NCBI RefSeq assembly: GCF_032854445.1
Contig: NC_088302.1
Location: forward strand, 11,219,338 to 11,283,337
Direction: 5' to 3'
DNA from: Liolophura sinensis
Lineage: Eukaryota; Mollusca; Polyplacophora; Chitonida; Chitonidae
Length of the DNA: 64,000 bases
Numbering within the stretch: position 1 is the first letter of the stretch; every line of letters starts with the position of its first letter. Of this stretch, positions 1-10,419 are shown one piece after another. Below the pieces are notes generated by a model that made no database searches, was not told the DNA's origin, and was given only the letters and a program-made list of their open reading frames with translations. Made by a program: the position numbers and the translations under genes.

Positions 1-826
1 ATTGATAATACTTCTGCAACTGTACTGTTTTGTATTGCTTAAGTGTATTATTGCTTAAACTGCACCAATATACACTGAGCAAGATAAACGGCTCGCGGCA
101 TTCATAAACGGATGCATCAGTGTTAAAAGACAATATCAGGAGTCCATATTTATTTTGATTGTGATCTTCACGGAGCTGTAGACGTCAATTGATCAATACG
201 TATACCTACATGTATACCTGGGACTGATTCAACAAAGCCAATTTTGACTGCTTATACATAAAACTTGCGCTGCTCCCTCTGCAAAGATTCTAACTCGAAC
301 GTCTTTGATTTGTTCAACATTTGAAGTAATTTCTGTGTATATTCTTTATAAATTGTCAGATTAATCTTGAAATTTTCGATTTGAATTTGGTGGATACTGA
401 TTTTTCATTTGTTCATGAGTAGTGTATTTCATTGTCCAATATAATTACATGTAAGTACGTAAGTATAGTATGGTACGTACCTAACACGTGTTTTGGTTGG
501 ATGATTTCTACATGTTAAATAAGCATAGTAGAATATCTAATATGTTTTTGGCGCGTTTGTTGGATGTCTAACACATTCCGTTTATTAAGATGATAGTTCT
601 AGCGATTTAATGGATGCTATTGAAAACAAAAGATTAAGTTATCTGCATGATATATGCATAAGCACACATGTATATTTATATGCATGTTTCTATAGGAGTT
701 TTGACAACCTGAGGCTAGTATCGCTAGATGGTATGTATTCATGTATGTGTCTGTACTGCTTCTAGGCTATATGGAATACGACAATCTCAACTGTCTGCCT
801 TCAATACATTTAAATCTGTGAGAAAT
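1..826. repeat. left copy of a ~0.8 kb direct repeat
   Basis: This stretch matches 10420-13166 in the same orientation. The first ~165 bases pair with 10420-10575, 166-250 pair with ~10692-10785, 250-370 pair with ~11197-11315, 440-725 pair with ~11390-11680, and 726-826 pair with ~13063-13166. Mismatches are scattered, so the copies are old. The second copy carries extra blocks of roughly 120, 410 and 1380 bases between the matching parts. No coding capacity was seen. The left limit is unknown because the match begins at the window edge. Confidence 0.85.
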
Positions 827-1526
827 GATACTCTTAACGTGGTATCACCGTATACGTAACGTTTTATTATACCAGTAACTCTTATGATGTTTGAGACAGT
901 AACTGTTAGATGGTGTGTTAAGTTGGAAATGATGTGGCCTTTTGTCTAAAGCTGCAAAGGTTCTGTAAGCGAGTTGAAACATGCGATGTTTATGTATATG
1001 ATGTGCAAATACATGTGGTAATTTTGATTGATTTCATCTATGTTCTTGTAGAAACACATACAGTGATATTGTGTTACTTGTTCGTATAAGCAATGTTGGA
1101 AGACTTTGGCACAAAAAAGTTTACATTTGTGCTGTTACTGTCCGTTGTTTTCATTTATGGCATGGCGTTTGTATAAATGGGGTAATTTTACTGGAAGGAT
1201 ACGAAACTAATATGCCTGTCTTTTGCAAAATGCATCCTTTTTATGTAAGTTTTAAGTCGCTTTCAAAGTCAATTCACAGTGGTATCTCCTTGTAACAGCC
1301 CGGTCATGTATTTTCAGGGCTGCATGGAGTCACAGTATACTGACAGTGGGTTAACTAGAACCTTGTCTGTCCTCCAATATATACAGAGCATCTATCCAAG
1401 GAAGTACGAATATTGTGGATTTTAAAGTGTTAGTGCTTAAAATAGTTTGACTACCTCATGAATGTTATCTTAAGAGAAATGTGCCAAAAATTCCACTCTA
1501 TCATTGCGATATCGGAAAGTTGGTCA
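827..1526. other. non-coding spacer, nothing recognised
   Basis: AT-rich sequence with only short chance open frames. I see no splice-framed exon, RNA gene or repeat here. Confidence 0.6.
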
Positions 1527-1529
1527 ATC

Positions 1530-1685
1530 TCACCTTGGTTTCCTCTCCGGTCAAACGTGGGAAGGTTTGTCAACATTCTGTGTGGATCGTAGTACTTTTC
1601 TCCGTGCCTCTGTCAGGTTTCCTCCCAACTTAACGTAAAGTTAAATATTATTGAGTGGGAGGCAAAACACCAATCACATACAAAA
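1530..1685 (+). mobile_element. decayed SINE fragment
   Basis: It contains the core 'cctctccggtcaaacgtggg', then 'aaggtttgtcaac', a 'caggtttcctccc' block and an end resembling 'attgagtgggaggcaaaaca' followed by 'ccaatcacata'. These occur in the same order as in the full-length SINE at 22390. The tRNA-like head is missing and the sequence has diverged. Confidence 0.6.
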
Positions 1686-1689
1686 TTTG

Positions 1690-2700
1690 TTTTCATATCC
1701 AGTAGCAACTGAGCATTGTCCAGAGGCTTAAATTTTGAAAGTAATCTATATACTGATCTCAAAAATCAGATTTCTCATATTAATTTCGTATTTCGTCGGT
1801 GTATCGGTTTTCATTGTTTTTTTTCTTGGCAGCCGGAGGAGGGAGGAAGGGGTAGATTAATTGCTTTGACGAAGGGTCGGATCAGAAGCCCCTGTACGTG
1901 ATATAGATGAAGTTTGGGGGAGAAGTGAGAAACAACCAATCAAATGAACAAAACACCAATCAAATATGCAAATAGGTTCATTTATAATGCCAATCTCAAC
2001 AACAATGGTAATGTTCGTGTAATTCTGCCTGTTATGTACATTTATGAGAGCTACTCAAATTACAAACAAGTCTTTTATTGACTGTACTTTTTCACATGTT
2101 TCCATCCCACACATTTACATTGCCACCCACCTGTCGATTACCTCAGCTCCAAAATCCAACAAATATGTCACCTTTCCAGCAATTTAACCTGTCATTCGTG
2201 GTTTTTGAGTCAACATTCACTTTTCAGGCCGCCTGGTTAATTTCCGTGATTCAAACGTCATATCGGTCTCTGTGTTCGTCATGTCTTATGTTGACGTTCT
2301 TTACAGACGACTCGCTACACATAAAAAGTGGTAAGTTTTTAAATCCTGATCTGCGCTTCACAAGTTACTCAATATATATTTATTCCACTTGCAAAGTAAA
2401 AAGAGTTCAGTCATTCCTTTTCATTCAGCCCTGGTATATATTCATGTGACACTGATGCCTTAGTATATGCCTGTAAGCTTTACTTACATGATGCTTCTGG
2501 TCAAACGTACTTTTCTGCTATTTCCATTGAACCTTTCCAATTGTCCACAAATAAAAGACAAGCCAGAATATTTTTCGCAATTCTCCGCTTTGTCACTATG
2601 TGTAATAACCATTCACCCCTCTATCCTTGGCTGCATCATCCGCTCTTCAAGATTAACTTCACACTCTCCCTGCTATCACTGAACCGCCATCAGTTCTTGT
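1690..2700. other. spacer upstream of the ten-exon gene
   Basis: The small open frames here show no family resemblance and no paired splice sites. A good donor-like string (gtaagt) at 2711 could end a non-coding first exon lying in the last part of this stretch, but that exon's limits cannot be set from sequence. Confidence 0.4.
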
Positions 2701-2773
2701 GTACTTATACGTAAGTCTCTTCGGGCCTTGTCGTTAAACTCCGTGACTGTAGCGTCACGACCATTTCCGTGTG

Positions 2774-2781
2774 TGACGTCA
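2774..2781. promoter_or_regulatory. perfect CRE palindrome upstream of the ten-exon gene
   Basis: The octamer TGACGTCA is the consensus for CREB/ATF bZIP factors. Further half-sites (gcgtcacg at about 2752, aacgtcac at about 2805, tgacgtcc at about 2823) cluster within 80 bases, about 240 bases before the start codon. This makes 2740-2900 a candidate promoter. Binding is inferred. Confidence 0.4.
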
Positions 2782-3006
2782 TTTCATTATTCGTTGTTTA
2801 TGGCAACGTCACTTCGAATATTGACGTCCTTCGAGTGACAAATTCGTTGTATCAAAGTGGCAAGTGTTATAACTATCTACACGGTACTTCTCATCCTAAA
2901 CATAAAAGTAATTAATTTCCAAGTCCCAGTTCTAGTTACACGATGTTATTTTTGCCGGCGTTAAGTTTTAATTTTAAAGCACGATATGTGATGTTTTTAT
3001 TTCCAG

Positions 3007-3088
3007 GTTTATCAAATGGCGGAATCAGAAGAGGGCGCAAAGCCCGATGATGTAGGCGATCACGCCCAGTACAGCAAATCTGAGGATG
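3007..3088 (+). CDS. ten-exon gene, exon with start codon (coding from 3016)
   Basis: The acceptor 'tatttccag' ends at 3006, nine untranslated bases follow, then ATG at 3016. It encodes an acidic start (MAESEEGAKPDDVGDHAQ...). Donor gtaagt begins at 3089. It contributes 73 coding bases and ends in phase 1. Confidence 0.8.
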
Positions 3089-6000
3089 GTAAGTAACCGT
3101 TTTCGTTGCGAGGACCCTTTCATAAAATAGCCATGTGTTAATTGCGTCGCAGTAAAGGTGTTTATTTGTTTGCATAAAGTATTCTTGTGAAACACATTTG
3201 TTAAATTATAAGGTTGCGTTTTTGATGTACTTTACGGTCCATTTTTTTAACTACCTCTCATCCCATCACCACACGGTCCAGCATATGTATTTTTTTTTTG
3301 CTTTCATCCGCGTCCATTTGTTTAATCCCACCTCATCTCGGCATATACAATTATCTACCATATCTTCATTCCTGTGTGCACGTATACTGTTTTGTCTTCC
3401 CCCATCCATTTGTTATATGGCTCCTCATCTGAAGATGTCCAATTATCTGCCATATCTTCATCCCTGCATGCATGTGTATTGTTTGCCTTCACCCGTCCAT
3501 CTATTTAATGGTTGCCCATCCCGACATGCCCAATTCACTGTCATGTCTACATCCGGTATATTCAGATTTGCTAGCGGAATACGAAGTTGAACCTTTGGGA
3601 TACACTCCAATCTTCTCCACTGTTTGGCCTGGCCCTTACCTGGCAGCTCTGGGAGCATTCCCTGATATCTCAGACCGGTGCCTGGAGGTCAAGATCTGGA
3701 ACCCCAAAGGGCTTCTGCCAACTTCCATCCTACGACCGGAAGAGGCCAAACTGATGGAGGTAATTTTGATAAGGCAATCTTTATTGGTATACTGCGCTTT
3801 CCCATTTTTTTTGTTGGCCTATAAATGTTTTCCGATAGAATTTCTATTGTTTCTACGGCTTTAGCCAGACACTGTAAATGACATGTTATAAGTTATCCTT
3901 TCATAAAATCTGTATATAGTCCTCTTCGGTAAACTCTCCAGTGCATATGTACTAGTGGTAATGTTTGGTATTTGTTTGCTCTTTTAGGTGGAACCTTGGC
4001 TAAGGGAACTTGTCTGCAGAATTCACCTAGTCGATCGAAAACCAGACGGCGGAACATACAGTAAGTGGCTGACTTTATTATGTACAGAGAGATGTTAAGT
4101 ATCCAATACTCATAATACCTATATACTTAGCTCATCTGTCCATCAATAGTTTATTAAATGGTTTTCCGTGTTAAGAAAGGTGCATTCCACGCCCTAAAGC
4201 TGCGTGTTGTTTACTTCAGCCTACTTCACCACGGTGTTTGCGAAGTTCCCAGAAACCGGTGACAAAATTGTGGAGCCCACGAGAGACGGACCCCGTGTAA
4301 GTACTACACAGGCAACTCACCATCTGGTTTACGATGTCTAACACATTTGAAAAGAGACAACGATTTGATTACTCGAATGAAGATAACGACGAAACAGAGC
4401 ATAAATGTAATTATTGCACAATTGAGTATTTTGTGAAATGAGTTCATTTTTATAAATATTTTCCTGCAGACCTATGTGCTGTTGTTCATGGATACATGGA
4501 TATAACGGAATTTGTCCGGTTTCCTCCCACCACAATGCTTGCCGCCGTTGTTTAAGTGAAATAGTACTGAGTAGGGCGTTAAACACTAATCCAATCAATG
4601 AATAAATAATAGACAGTTTTCATATTTACAGCCACTGATTGAAGCCAACAATATCCGAGTGGACTTTGAAAAATGCCCCGTTGTTGACAGTAAGTTGTTT
4701 ATTTGAAAACCGTACAAGTTGAATCTGTTGCTGATTATTAGAGGTAACGTTTGTGTGTGTTGAAATTATGAGGATAATAATACGAATGTTATTTTGATGA
4801 TGATGATGGTAATAATGAAAATATAAGCTGACCACATCAGTTAGTGACACCTTATGATGATAATGGCATGTAAATATTGGGGAAAACAACATTACAAATC
4901 AAGATGATAATTTATAGTATCAAGAAATTATACGTTACGTTACAGTTTTCAGATTTTTAACTCTAAACCATTCAAGCATGTCCATGGCTTCATTTTGCCT
5001 TCAAATTGTTAACGATGATTCCAGATCAAGTTAAGGTATTCTTTTGTAATTTAGCCACTGGTGTCCGGGGTCATGCCAGAGGACTTGTTTCAAAGGCCCT
5101 TCTGGAGAGGTTGGATGGGACGGAGCACTTTGGGGAGCATAAGGTAGGTGCGCAAAACTGAAGTGACGTCGCTGAATATCTCCTCTTGTGTGTGACTGAT
5201 ATTATCAACTTTCCTTGTCCTTATCTTCCGATTATGGCCATTTTCGTGTTGGGAAACTGCAATGATTCTTAGCTCTACTGGTATCCTAAATGTCCTGTCT
5301 AAAGATAGGCTGGAAGTTATATTGGATAAAAGATAACATATCTGACGTTTTTGGATGTGCTGTACCTTTGCTGTACCTTTGCTGTACTTGACGTACAGAT
5401 TTGACATAAAACCTTTCCCTTGATTTCTGTTGAAGGTGGGTTCCTACAGAAGACCCCAGATCGAGTTCCACGTGTTCCCATCTACCTTGGGGTTTAAAGT
5501 CCCCGCTGATTTTCGGCCTCCACAACTCGATGGTATCAATGGTAAGTCTGAGCTTTACTGTATGTCTTTTTATCCATGTGAATGTTTTTTAATCTTCATC
5601 AGTTCTCCATATTTCGCACAAATACAATTGTCACTTTTATATTGTTATTTTATACTGTTGTGCAGATATGTCATCTATTATAAAGCCTGCTAAATAATAC
5701 AAGATGTATTTTTTTATTTATTTTGTTTGATTTGTGTTTTACGTTGTGCTCAAGAATATTTCACTTATACGGCTTATATCTACAAATATCTACGGTCAAA
5801 CGGTCAGGGTACATAAAGCGTACCGGAACTAGTTGTAAATGCCGTTTAATTAAGTATGACAGTGTTTGCTGAACGTAAGTGTAAAGGTTTATCTGCGATC
5901 TTAATAGTTCTACCTGTATCAGTAACGAGGAACAAGTCAGTATTTCAGTCATTTCGTCCATTTTTTATCACTCATATAACCAAAATGTGTTTTTGTCAGC

Positions 6001-6878
6001 TGCCTGTGTGGATGCCCTTAAGGACACCATATTCGATACTGCTAGAGCCCTGGAACAAAAACTCCGAAGCGTCAATGATTCATCACGGCCTTCTAGGTCT
6101 ATACAACGTCGGGGCAAACCGAAAAGACTTGCTGAGAAAGAAGGGCGTCCAGTCAAACGGCCCGATGAACGGCCTGCTCGTGGCAGACTGGTGTTTAGCA
6201 GCCAAATCAATGTAATACCCAGTGATGACGAAGATACCATAAATTCTCGTCCAGATTGTGATTTATTTACCAAGGTTCGTATAGAAAAAAAATAATTATT
6301 AGAAAAAAAGATAAGTGAATCAACCTTAAATGTGAAGTATGTATCAGTAGAAAATACATTAAAAACAGGATCTTCAAATGAATTCTTCAGTTTCTTAATT
6401 TTTATGTTTTTCTCTTCTCTGAATTGAAAGCCGGTAAATGCTTGGATCGTGCGATGGGCTATATGGCAATATGCGTCACTGACGTCATACCGACTTCGTC
6501 ATACCATTGACGTGTTAACTACTTGTTAATACTGTTACCGTTTTGTTTTCCCTCTGTTTTAATATAGATTGCTCCAGTAGATGACTGCGAGCCTGTCAGC
6601 AGTGTTGCCCAGCTGTATGACATTGTCGCAAAACTTTCTGACACCGAATCCGCTGACAATGGACTTGAGAGCAACAAAGCCCTTACACCAGATGCTTCCC
6701 TCACTGATGCCGACAAAGCCAGTAAGTAGAGAAGCCCTGAAGCAATCTAAGGCTGATTTCTCCAAGCCAGTTTTTTGTTATACAAAATTTGAAATTATAT
6801 TAGAAGATTAAATTGTTGGCTCTGAGTGACTGATTGGAGGGAATTCAGTGAGAGAAAAATACGGATCGTTCATTTCGT

Positions 6879-6913
<35 letters not shown>

Positions 6914-7018
6914 TTTTTGATAGAACCAGCCAAGAAGACCTTCGGCAAAAGATTTCGATCCTTTCTGGGCAGATTGTTCTGCTGCGTCCCAAAGCACGGG
7001 CGCAAGTACTTGGATTAA
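3016..7018 (+). CDS. ten-exon gene for a 397-aa protein of unrecognised family
   Basis: The coding sequence joins 3016-3088, 3566-3759, 3988-4060, 4220-4296, 4632-4689, 5055-5143, 5436-5541, 6000-6274, 6568-6721 and 6924-7018. All introns are GT-AG, every phase matches, and the total is 1194 nt including the stop. The start follows an acceptor ending at 3006, so an upstream non-coding exon is likely. The protein has an acidic N-terminus (residues 1-25), then a compact region (about 25-245) with 'VWPGPYLAALG', 'VRGHARGLVSKALLERL' and 'FHVFPSTLGF'. After that come a very basic linker (253-286), an acidic SDDED stretch (298-302), and a basic C-terminus with adjacent cysteines 386-387 in 'FLGRLFCCVP'. 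The tail could be a lipidated or membrane-associating segment, and the linker could be a nuclear signal; both are inference. No signal peptide or transmembrane helix is evident. I do not recognise the family and assign no function. Confidence 0.85.
3566..3759 (+). CDS. ten-exon gene, coding exon 2
   Basis: Acceptor 'tattcag' ends at 3565 and donor gtaatt begins at 3760. The 194 bases encode residues 25-89, including 'FSTVWPGPYLAALGAFPD' and 'ILRPEEAKLME'. Base composition is richer in GC than the flanking introns. The exon is directly preceded by the last unit of a 91-bp tandem array. Confidence 0.88.
3988..4060 (+). CDS. ten-exon gene, coding exon 3
   Basis: Acceptor 'gctcttttag' ends at 3987 and donor gtaagt begins at 4061. 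It encodes residues 90-113 (VEPWLRELVCRIHLVDRK...) and ends in phase 1. Confidence 0.87.
4220..4296 (+). CDS. ten-exon gene, coding exon 4
   Basis: Acceptor 'tttacttcag' ends at 4219 and donor gtaagt begins at 4297. It encodes residues 114-139 (TYFTTVFAKFPETGDKIVEP...) and restores phase 0. Confidence 0.87.
4512..4609 (+). mobile_element. 3' end of a decayed SINE in intron 4
   Basis: It contains 'tgtccggtttcctcccacca', then 'caatgcttgccgccgttg', 'gtgaaatagtactgagtagg' and 'gcgttaaacacta' followed by an AATAAAT-type tail. This is the order found in the full-length SINEs of the window. The head is absent and divergence is high. It lies wholly inside the intron between coding exons 4 and 5. Confidence 0.75.
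4632..4689 (+). CDS. ten-exon gene, coding exon 5
   Basis: Acceptor 'catatttacag' ends at 4631 and donor gtaagt begins at 4690. It encodes residues 140-158 (PLIEANNIRVDFEKCPVVD) and ends in phase 1. Confidence 0.85.
5055..5143 (+). CDS. ten-exon gene, coding exon 6
   Basis: Acceptor 'tgtaatttag' ends at 5054 and donor gtaggt begins at 5144. It encodes residues 159-188 (TTGVRGHARGLVSKALLERL then an acidic/His stretch) and restores phase 0. Confidence 0.87.
5436..5541 (+). CDS. ten-exon gene, coding exon 7
   Basis: Acceptor 'tctgttgaag' ends at 5435 and donor gtaagt begins at 5542. It encodes residues 189-223 (VGSYRRPQIEFHVFPSTLGF then a proline-rich stretch) and ends in phase 1. Confidence 0.87.
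5707..5774 (-). mobile_element. inverted SINE tail fragment in intron 7
   Basis: Read on the minus strand it gives 'ccgtataagtgaaatattct', then 'tgagcacaacgtaaaaca' and an AAATAAATAAAA tail, matching the last ~65 bases of the common SINE. The rest of the element is missing. Confidence 0.75.
6000..6274 (+). CDS. ten-exon gene, coding exon 8
   Basis: Acceptor 'gtttttgtcag' ends at 5999 and donor gttcgt begins at 6275. It encodes residues 224-315: a possible helix (ACVDALKDTIFDTARALEQK), the lysine/arginine/proline-rich linker and the acidic SDDED segment. If the weak donor were not used, translation would stop six residues later, at 6293-6295. Confidence 0.85.
6568..6721 (+). CDS. ten-exon gene, coding exon 9
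   Basis: Acceptor 'tgttttaatatag' ends at 6567 and donor gtaagt begins at 6722. It encodes residues 316-366, an acidic, serine/threonine-rich segment with 'VSSVAQLYDIVAKLSDTE'. It ends in phase 1. Confidence 0.85.
6879..6918 (+). repeat. (TTTA)n microsatellite just before the last acceptor
   Basis: About ten TTTA units end five bases before the AG at 6922-6923 of coding exon 10. The tetramers therefore take the place of a normal pyrimidine tract. Confidence 0.9.
6924..7018 (+). CDS. ten-exon gene, last coding exon
   Basis: Acceptor 'ttgatag' ends at 6923. The frame runs to TAA at 7016-7018. It encodes residues 367-397 with a strongly basic, aromatic tail containing CC at 386-387. Confidence 0.83.
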
Positions 7019-7036
7019 TAAGTCAAAGAACTGAGA

Positions 7037-7090
7037 GGGTTGGGGGTAGGGTGTGGGACGGGGTGGGTCTGTAGATGGGAGTGGGAAGGG
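7037..7090 (+). promoter_or_regulatory. G-quadruplex-type motif in the presumed 3' UTR
   Basis: At least six runs of three or more G separated by 1-3 bases begin at 7037, with further GGG runs to 7090. The motif lies on the mRNA sense strand 19 bases after the stop codon. Confidence 0.55.
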
Positions 7091-7492
7091 ATTGTAAATT
7101 ATCGGGATATGATTGGGGATTTTCGTTTTTATCACTGATTTTAAGGTTTTTCATACCTGAAATGAAATAAGTCATTCAGTCGAATATAAATATGTATATA
7201 ACTGTAGTGAATGTGTAAATAGTCCAAAGGTTCTCCAGTGATTCATCCACAGCTATTACCTTAAAATCCTAAAGTGTTTTAATTTTTATGTAATTTTTTT
7301 TTATTTAAGTACCGACATATTGTGGGGACTATACTTATATACCACGTCAACATGTGCTATCCTTGGTTTGTAGTCAGCTTTCAATCCAAGACCTGGTCTT
7401 TGTTTTTTCCATTAATTGCCGTTTCATTGAACAAAACCCTTAGCATTACTGTCACTTTACAAATGTCAAGTCACATAATTATAAGTGCAGTA

Positions 7493-7498
7493 AATAAA
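7493..7498 (+). terminator. candidate polyadenylation signal (AATAAA)
   Basis: This AATAAA lies 475 bases after the stop codon of the ten-exon gene. Other AATAAA-like strings occur further on (around 9977 and 10096), so the true 3' end is unsettled. Confidence 0.3.
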
Positions 7499-7599
7499 TA
7501 TTTGTACCAAGGAATGAAAACTATGCTTAAACACATCAGTGGCAAGGGAAGTGACCATGTGACCGTTATAAGTAATCCAGCAGAACTGAAGAAGATTAG

Positions 7600-7955
7600 T
7601 ATTTATGTGAATGTTGACGAAAATAGTTCCAACTACAGCTAAGGGAAATATCTAAGGGAAAAGAGTTGCAAATCCAATAAGAAAAGTGACTGTGTAAATG
7701 CTGAGGAAAACAGTCCCATTTGTGGAAAGCAATTCTGCATTCTGTGAATGTTAAGGGAAAAAAATTGCAAATACAGGAAGGCAAGTGGCTGTGTGAATAC
7801 CGTCCCAGTTGTTGAAAGAAATGTCGGTTTGTGAATGTTAAGGGAAAATAGTGACAAATCCAGAAAGGAAAGTGGCTGTGTGAATATTGAAGAAAACAGT
7901 TGCAACTGTAGAACAGGAAGTAGCTTTATGAACGGCACAGAAAACACTTCCAACG
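7600..7955 (+). repeat. imperfect tandem repeat downstream of the ten-exon gene
   Basis: About four diverged units share 'gtgaatgttaagggaaaa', 'gcaaatcca', 'aagtggctgtgtgaat' and 'gaagaaaacagt'. Period is roughly 80-100 bases with internal deletions. Open frames on both strands here are a by-product. Confidence 0.65.
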
Positions 7956-8173
7956 GCACTAAGGATTATATATATCCTATTAGCACGGTCAAGATATAGT
8001 TCATGGTGTCTAATATCTACACATATATGTGTTTATGGCTTCCTGTCAGTGCATGAGCACGTATCTTGTCACTGCGCATGCTCCTGGTGGTTTCTCAAAT
8101 AGTTTCTTGGTGGTTCATGTCTGTGCCTGTATATCTTGAATTAGAACACGCGGGTTTGTGTGTTATGCTGCTG

Positions 8174-8820
8174 TGGTGGTTTATGTCTGATGATCTCGTA
8201 TAACGTGATTTATGTTGGTGATCTGGTATAAAGTCTCAAGTGATATTCTAATATGAGGTGGTTTGTTTCTGGTAATGGACTCATCGGGTACTTCATTTCT
8301 GATGATCTCATCTAAAGTGGTTCATGTCTGGTGATCTCATATGAAGTTGTTTATGTCTGTTGATCTTACATAAAGTGGTTTATGCCTGGTGATCTCATAT
8401 AAAGTGGTTTATGCCTGGTGGTCTCATATAAAGTGGTTTATGTCTGATGCTCTCATATAAAGTGGTTTACACGTATGTCCAGTGATCTCATATAAAGTGG
8501 TTTATGTCTGGTGATCTCCTATAAGGTGGTTTACATGTATGTCTGGTGATCTCATATAAAGTGGTTTATGTCTGATGCTCTCATATAAAGTGGTTTACAC
8601 GTATGTCCAGTGATCTCATTTAAAGTGGTTTATGTCTGGTGATCTCCTATAAGGTGGTTTACATGTATGTCTGGTGATCTCATATAAAGTGGTTTACACG
8701 TATGTCTGGTGATCTTACATGAAGTGGTATGCCTGGTGATCTCATAGAAAGCTGTTTATGTCTGGTGATTTCGTATGAAGTGGTTTATATCTTGTGATCT
8801 CGTATGAAGTGACCTTTATG
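8174..8820 (+). repeat. ~29-bp minisatellite
   Basis: More than 20 copies of a unit like 'gtggtttatgtctggtgat' + 'ctcatataaa'. Some units carry an 'acacgtatgtcc' variant, and a higher-order pattern near 8460-8700 repeats a block of several units. It is not a CRISPR array, because there are no unique spacers. Confidence 0.9.
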
Positions 8821-8824
8821 TTTA

Positions 8825-9355
8825 AGGTATATAGCACAGGTTTTTGTGGTATATTGGGTTTACATTGTATGTTATCAGATCTGGCGTTTGATAACGATGA
8901 TTAAATGTCGTCATTGTTGGTATTTAACCACGGGGACAGAGTAGTACTTTTATCGTCATATTAACACGTCTCTGTCATATACAAATACATGTTTTGCTTT
9001 TATGCATTATTTTTATTTATTTCTTTTTATACATCTCTTAAGTTTACATATGTTAGCGCTGTAGGGTTTGGTGGAGTCATTATCTGAACACGTGAGGATT
9101 TCAGTGTCTTCTGTCCAGTATACAGCTTTGCTGGCAATGTGTCTTCATGTGTTCTGGGATTTGTACAGTTTATGGAAGGATTTCAGATTTTGTTTTTGTG
9201 TATCACTGGGGGCGGAAGTGATGAGGATGGGCCGTAGTATTGATGGGCTTATACATGAGTCACTGTACACTGGAGTGGGGTGTCTTCCTTTGCATGGTTA
9301 ACAAGAAGCCGAGCTTCGGTGGTACATTCACATAGTTACTTCCCTTGCCACACGC
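8825..9355. other. spacer, nothing recognised
   Basis: A 77-codon open frame (9068-9301) lacks splice context and recognisable motifs. I see no repeat or RNA gene. Confidence 0.5.
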
Positions 9356-9359
9356 CTAG

Positions 9360-9625
9360 AAACCGAGTATTACACAAAACAAAGGTACTGTATATGATAT
9401 AGCACATACATACAAATCAAGAACTTTCCAAACCAACAATAACAATGTATATGGTACATTATATTACATACATACAAGCCAGCTAATATCCAAATCAAAA
9501 GTACTGTATGTGATGCACAATACTACACCTTTGTGAACCAAATATTTTTCAAACCACAAGTTAAGGTTCTGATACAGAAATGCACAACCGACAGTATTGT
9601 ATATGATATGTAATACCACATATAA
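9360..9625 (+). repeat. degenerate tandem repeat
   Basis: Units share a 'gtactgtatatgatat' start, 'cacatacatacaa' and 'caaaccaa', recurring about every 80-90 bases for three to four copies. Confidence 0.5.
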
Positions 9626-10419
9626 ATATGCGCTTTTAAAAACATCATTAAAATCTCTTGACCCCTTGCCTTCGTCATGTTTTTTTTTTTGTTTTGTTTT
9701 AGGGTGTGTTAAGATTTCTTTTGTTTAGAAACGAAGTACAGGTTTGCTATAGTATTATAAAACAGGTTTCGGATATAAAGTCTTGTCATCGGTAGTAGAA
9801 ACATTCTTGCCTTTGTTATCTTTCTTTTTTGTTTTTGCAATGTCCATTCAAATTTTTTTTGATTAAACTAAATTTTTATATTTCTTGTAACATTACCTTG
9901 TTTTACAATCTGCAAAGTCTGACAAGCCAGGGGTTAGAACCGACATTATTTTACCACTCTCTGTTATAGGGTCTACAAATAAAGTAACCGTATGAAATAG
10001 CAGGATTTAAACCCAATATATGTTACACTTTTCAACAACAAGCCAAATTATTATATCTGTATACAAACTGTATTTGATGTGTATGTAATGGACGACAATA
10101 AAATTACAATAAATCAAAACCGTTTCCTAGTTTTCTTTCTGTAGGAAGTTTGTATGGTTACTTTATAGCGTTAATATAAGTTCTTCCAAACCCTCTAAAA
10201 CCGGATTGCTGACAGACCTTCGCACGTACGGATAAGGCCATAGTACATAAAGCGGGTCTGAATCTTGTAGTGCATCGTTATGGAATTGTTCATGGCACTG
10301 AAAGCAGAGATAGGGGAAGGTAATTCAAGGATGCGCTGCTTTTGGATGGGTATATTAACTATGATAGTGTCCCTTGGTACATGTGTGTTCTGAAAACATT
10401 TGATCTCCATGACGATATT
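9626..10419. other. AT-rich spacer, nothing recognised
   Basis: It contains homopolymer T runs and two AATAAA-like strings. No gene is supported. Confidence 0.5.

Noticed and set aside
3016-7018. Assigning the ten-exon gene to SPATA6 or to the mitochondria-eating protein (MIEAP) family
   Set aside because: Both were considered because of similar size and domain position, but characteristic sequence blocks did not line up. Left unassigned.
8174-8820. CRISPR-like array
   Set aside because: Units abut with no unique spacers and the genome is eukaryotic; it is a minisatellite.
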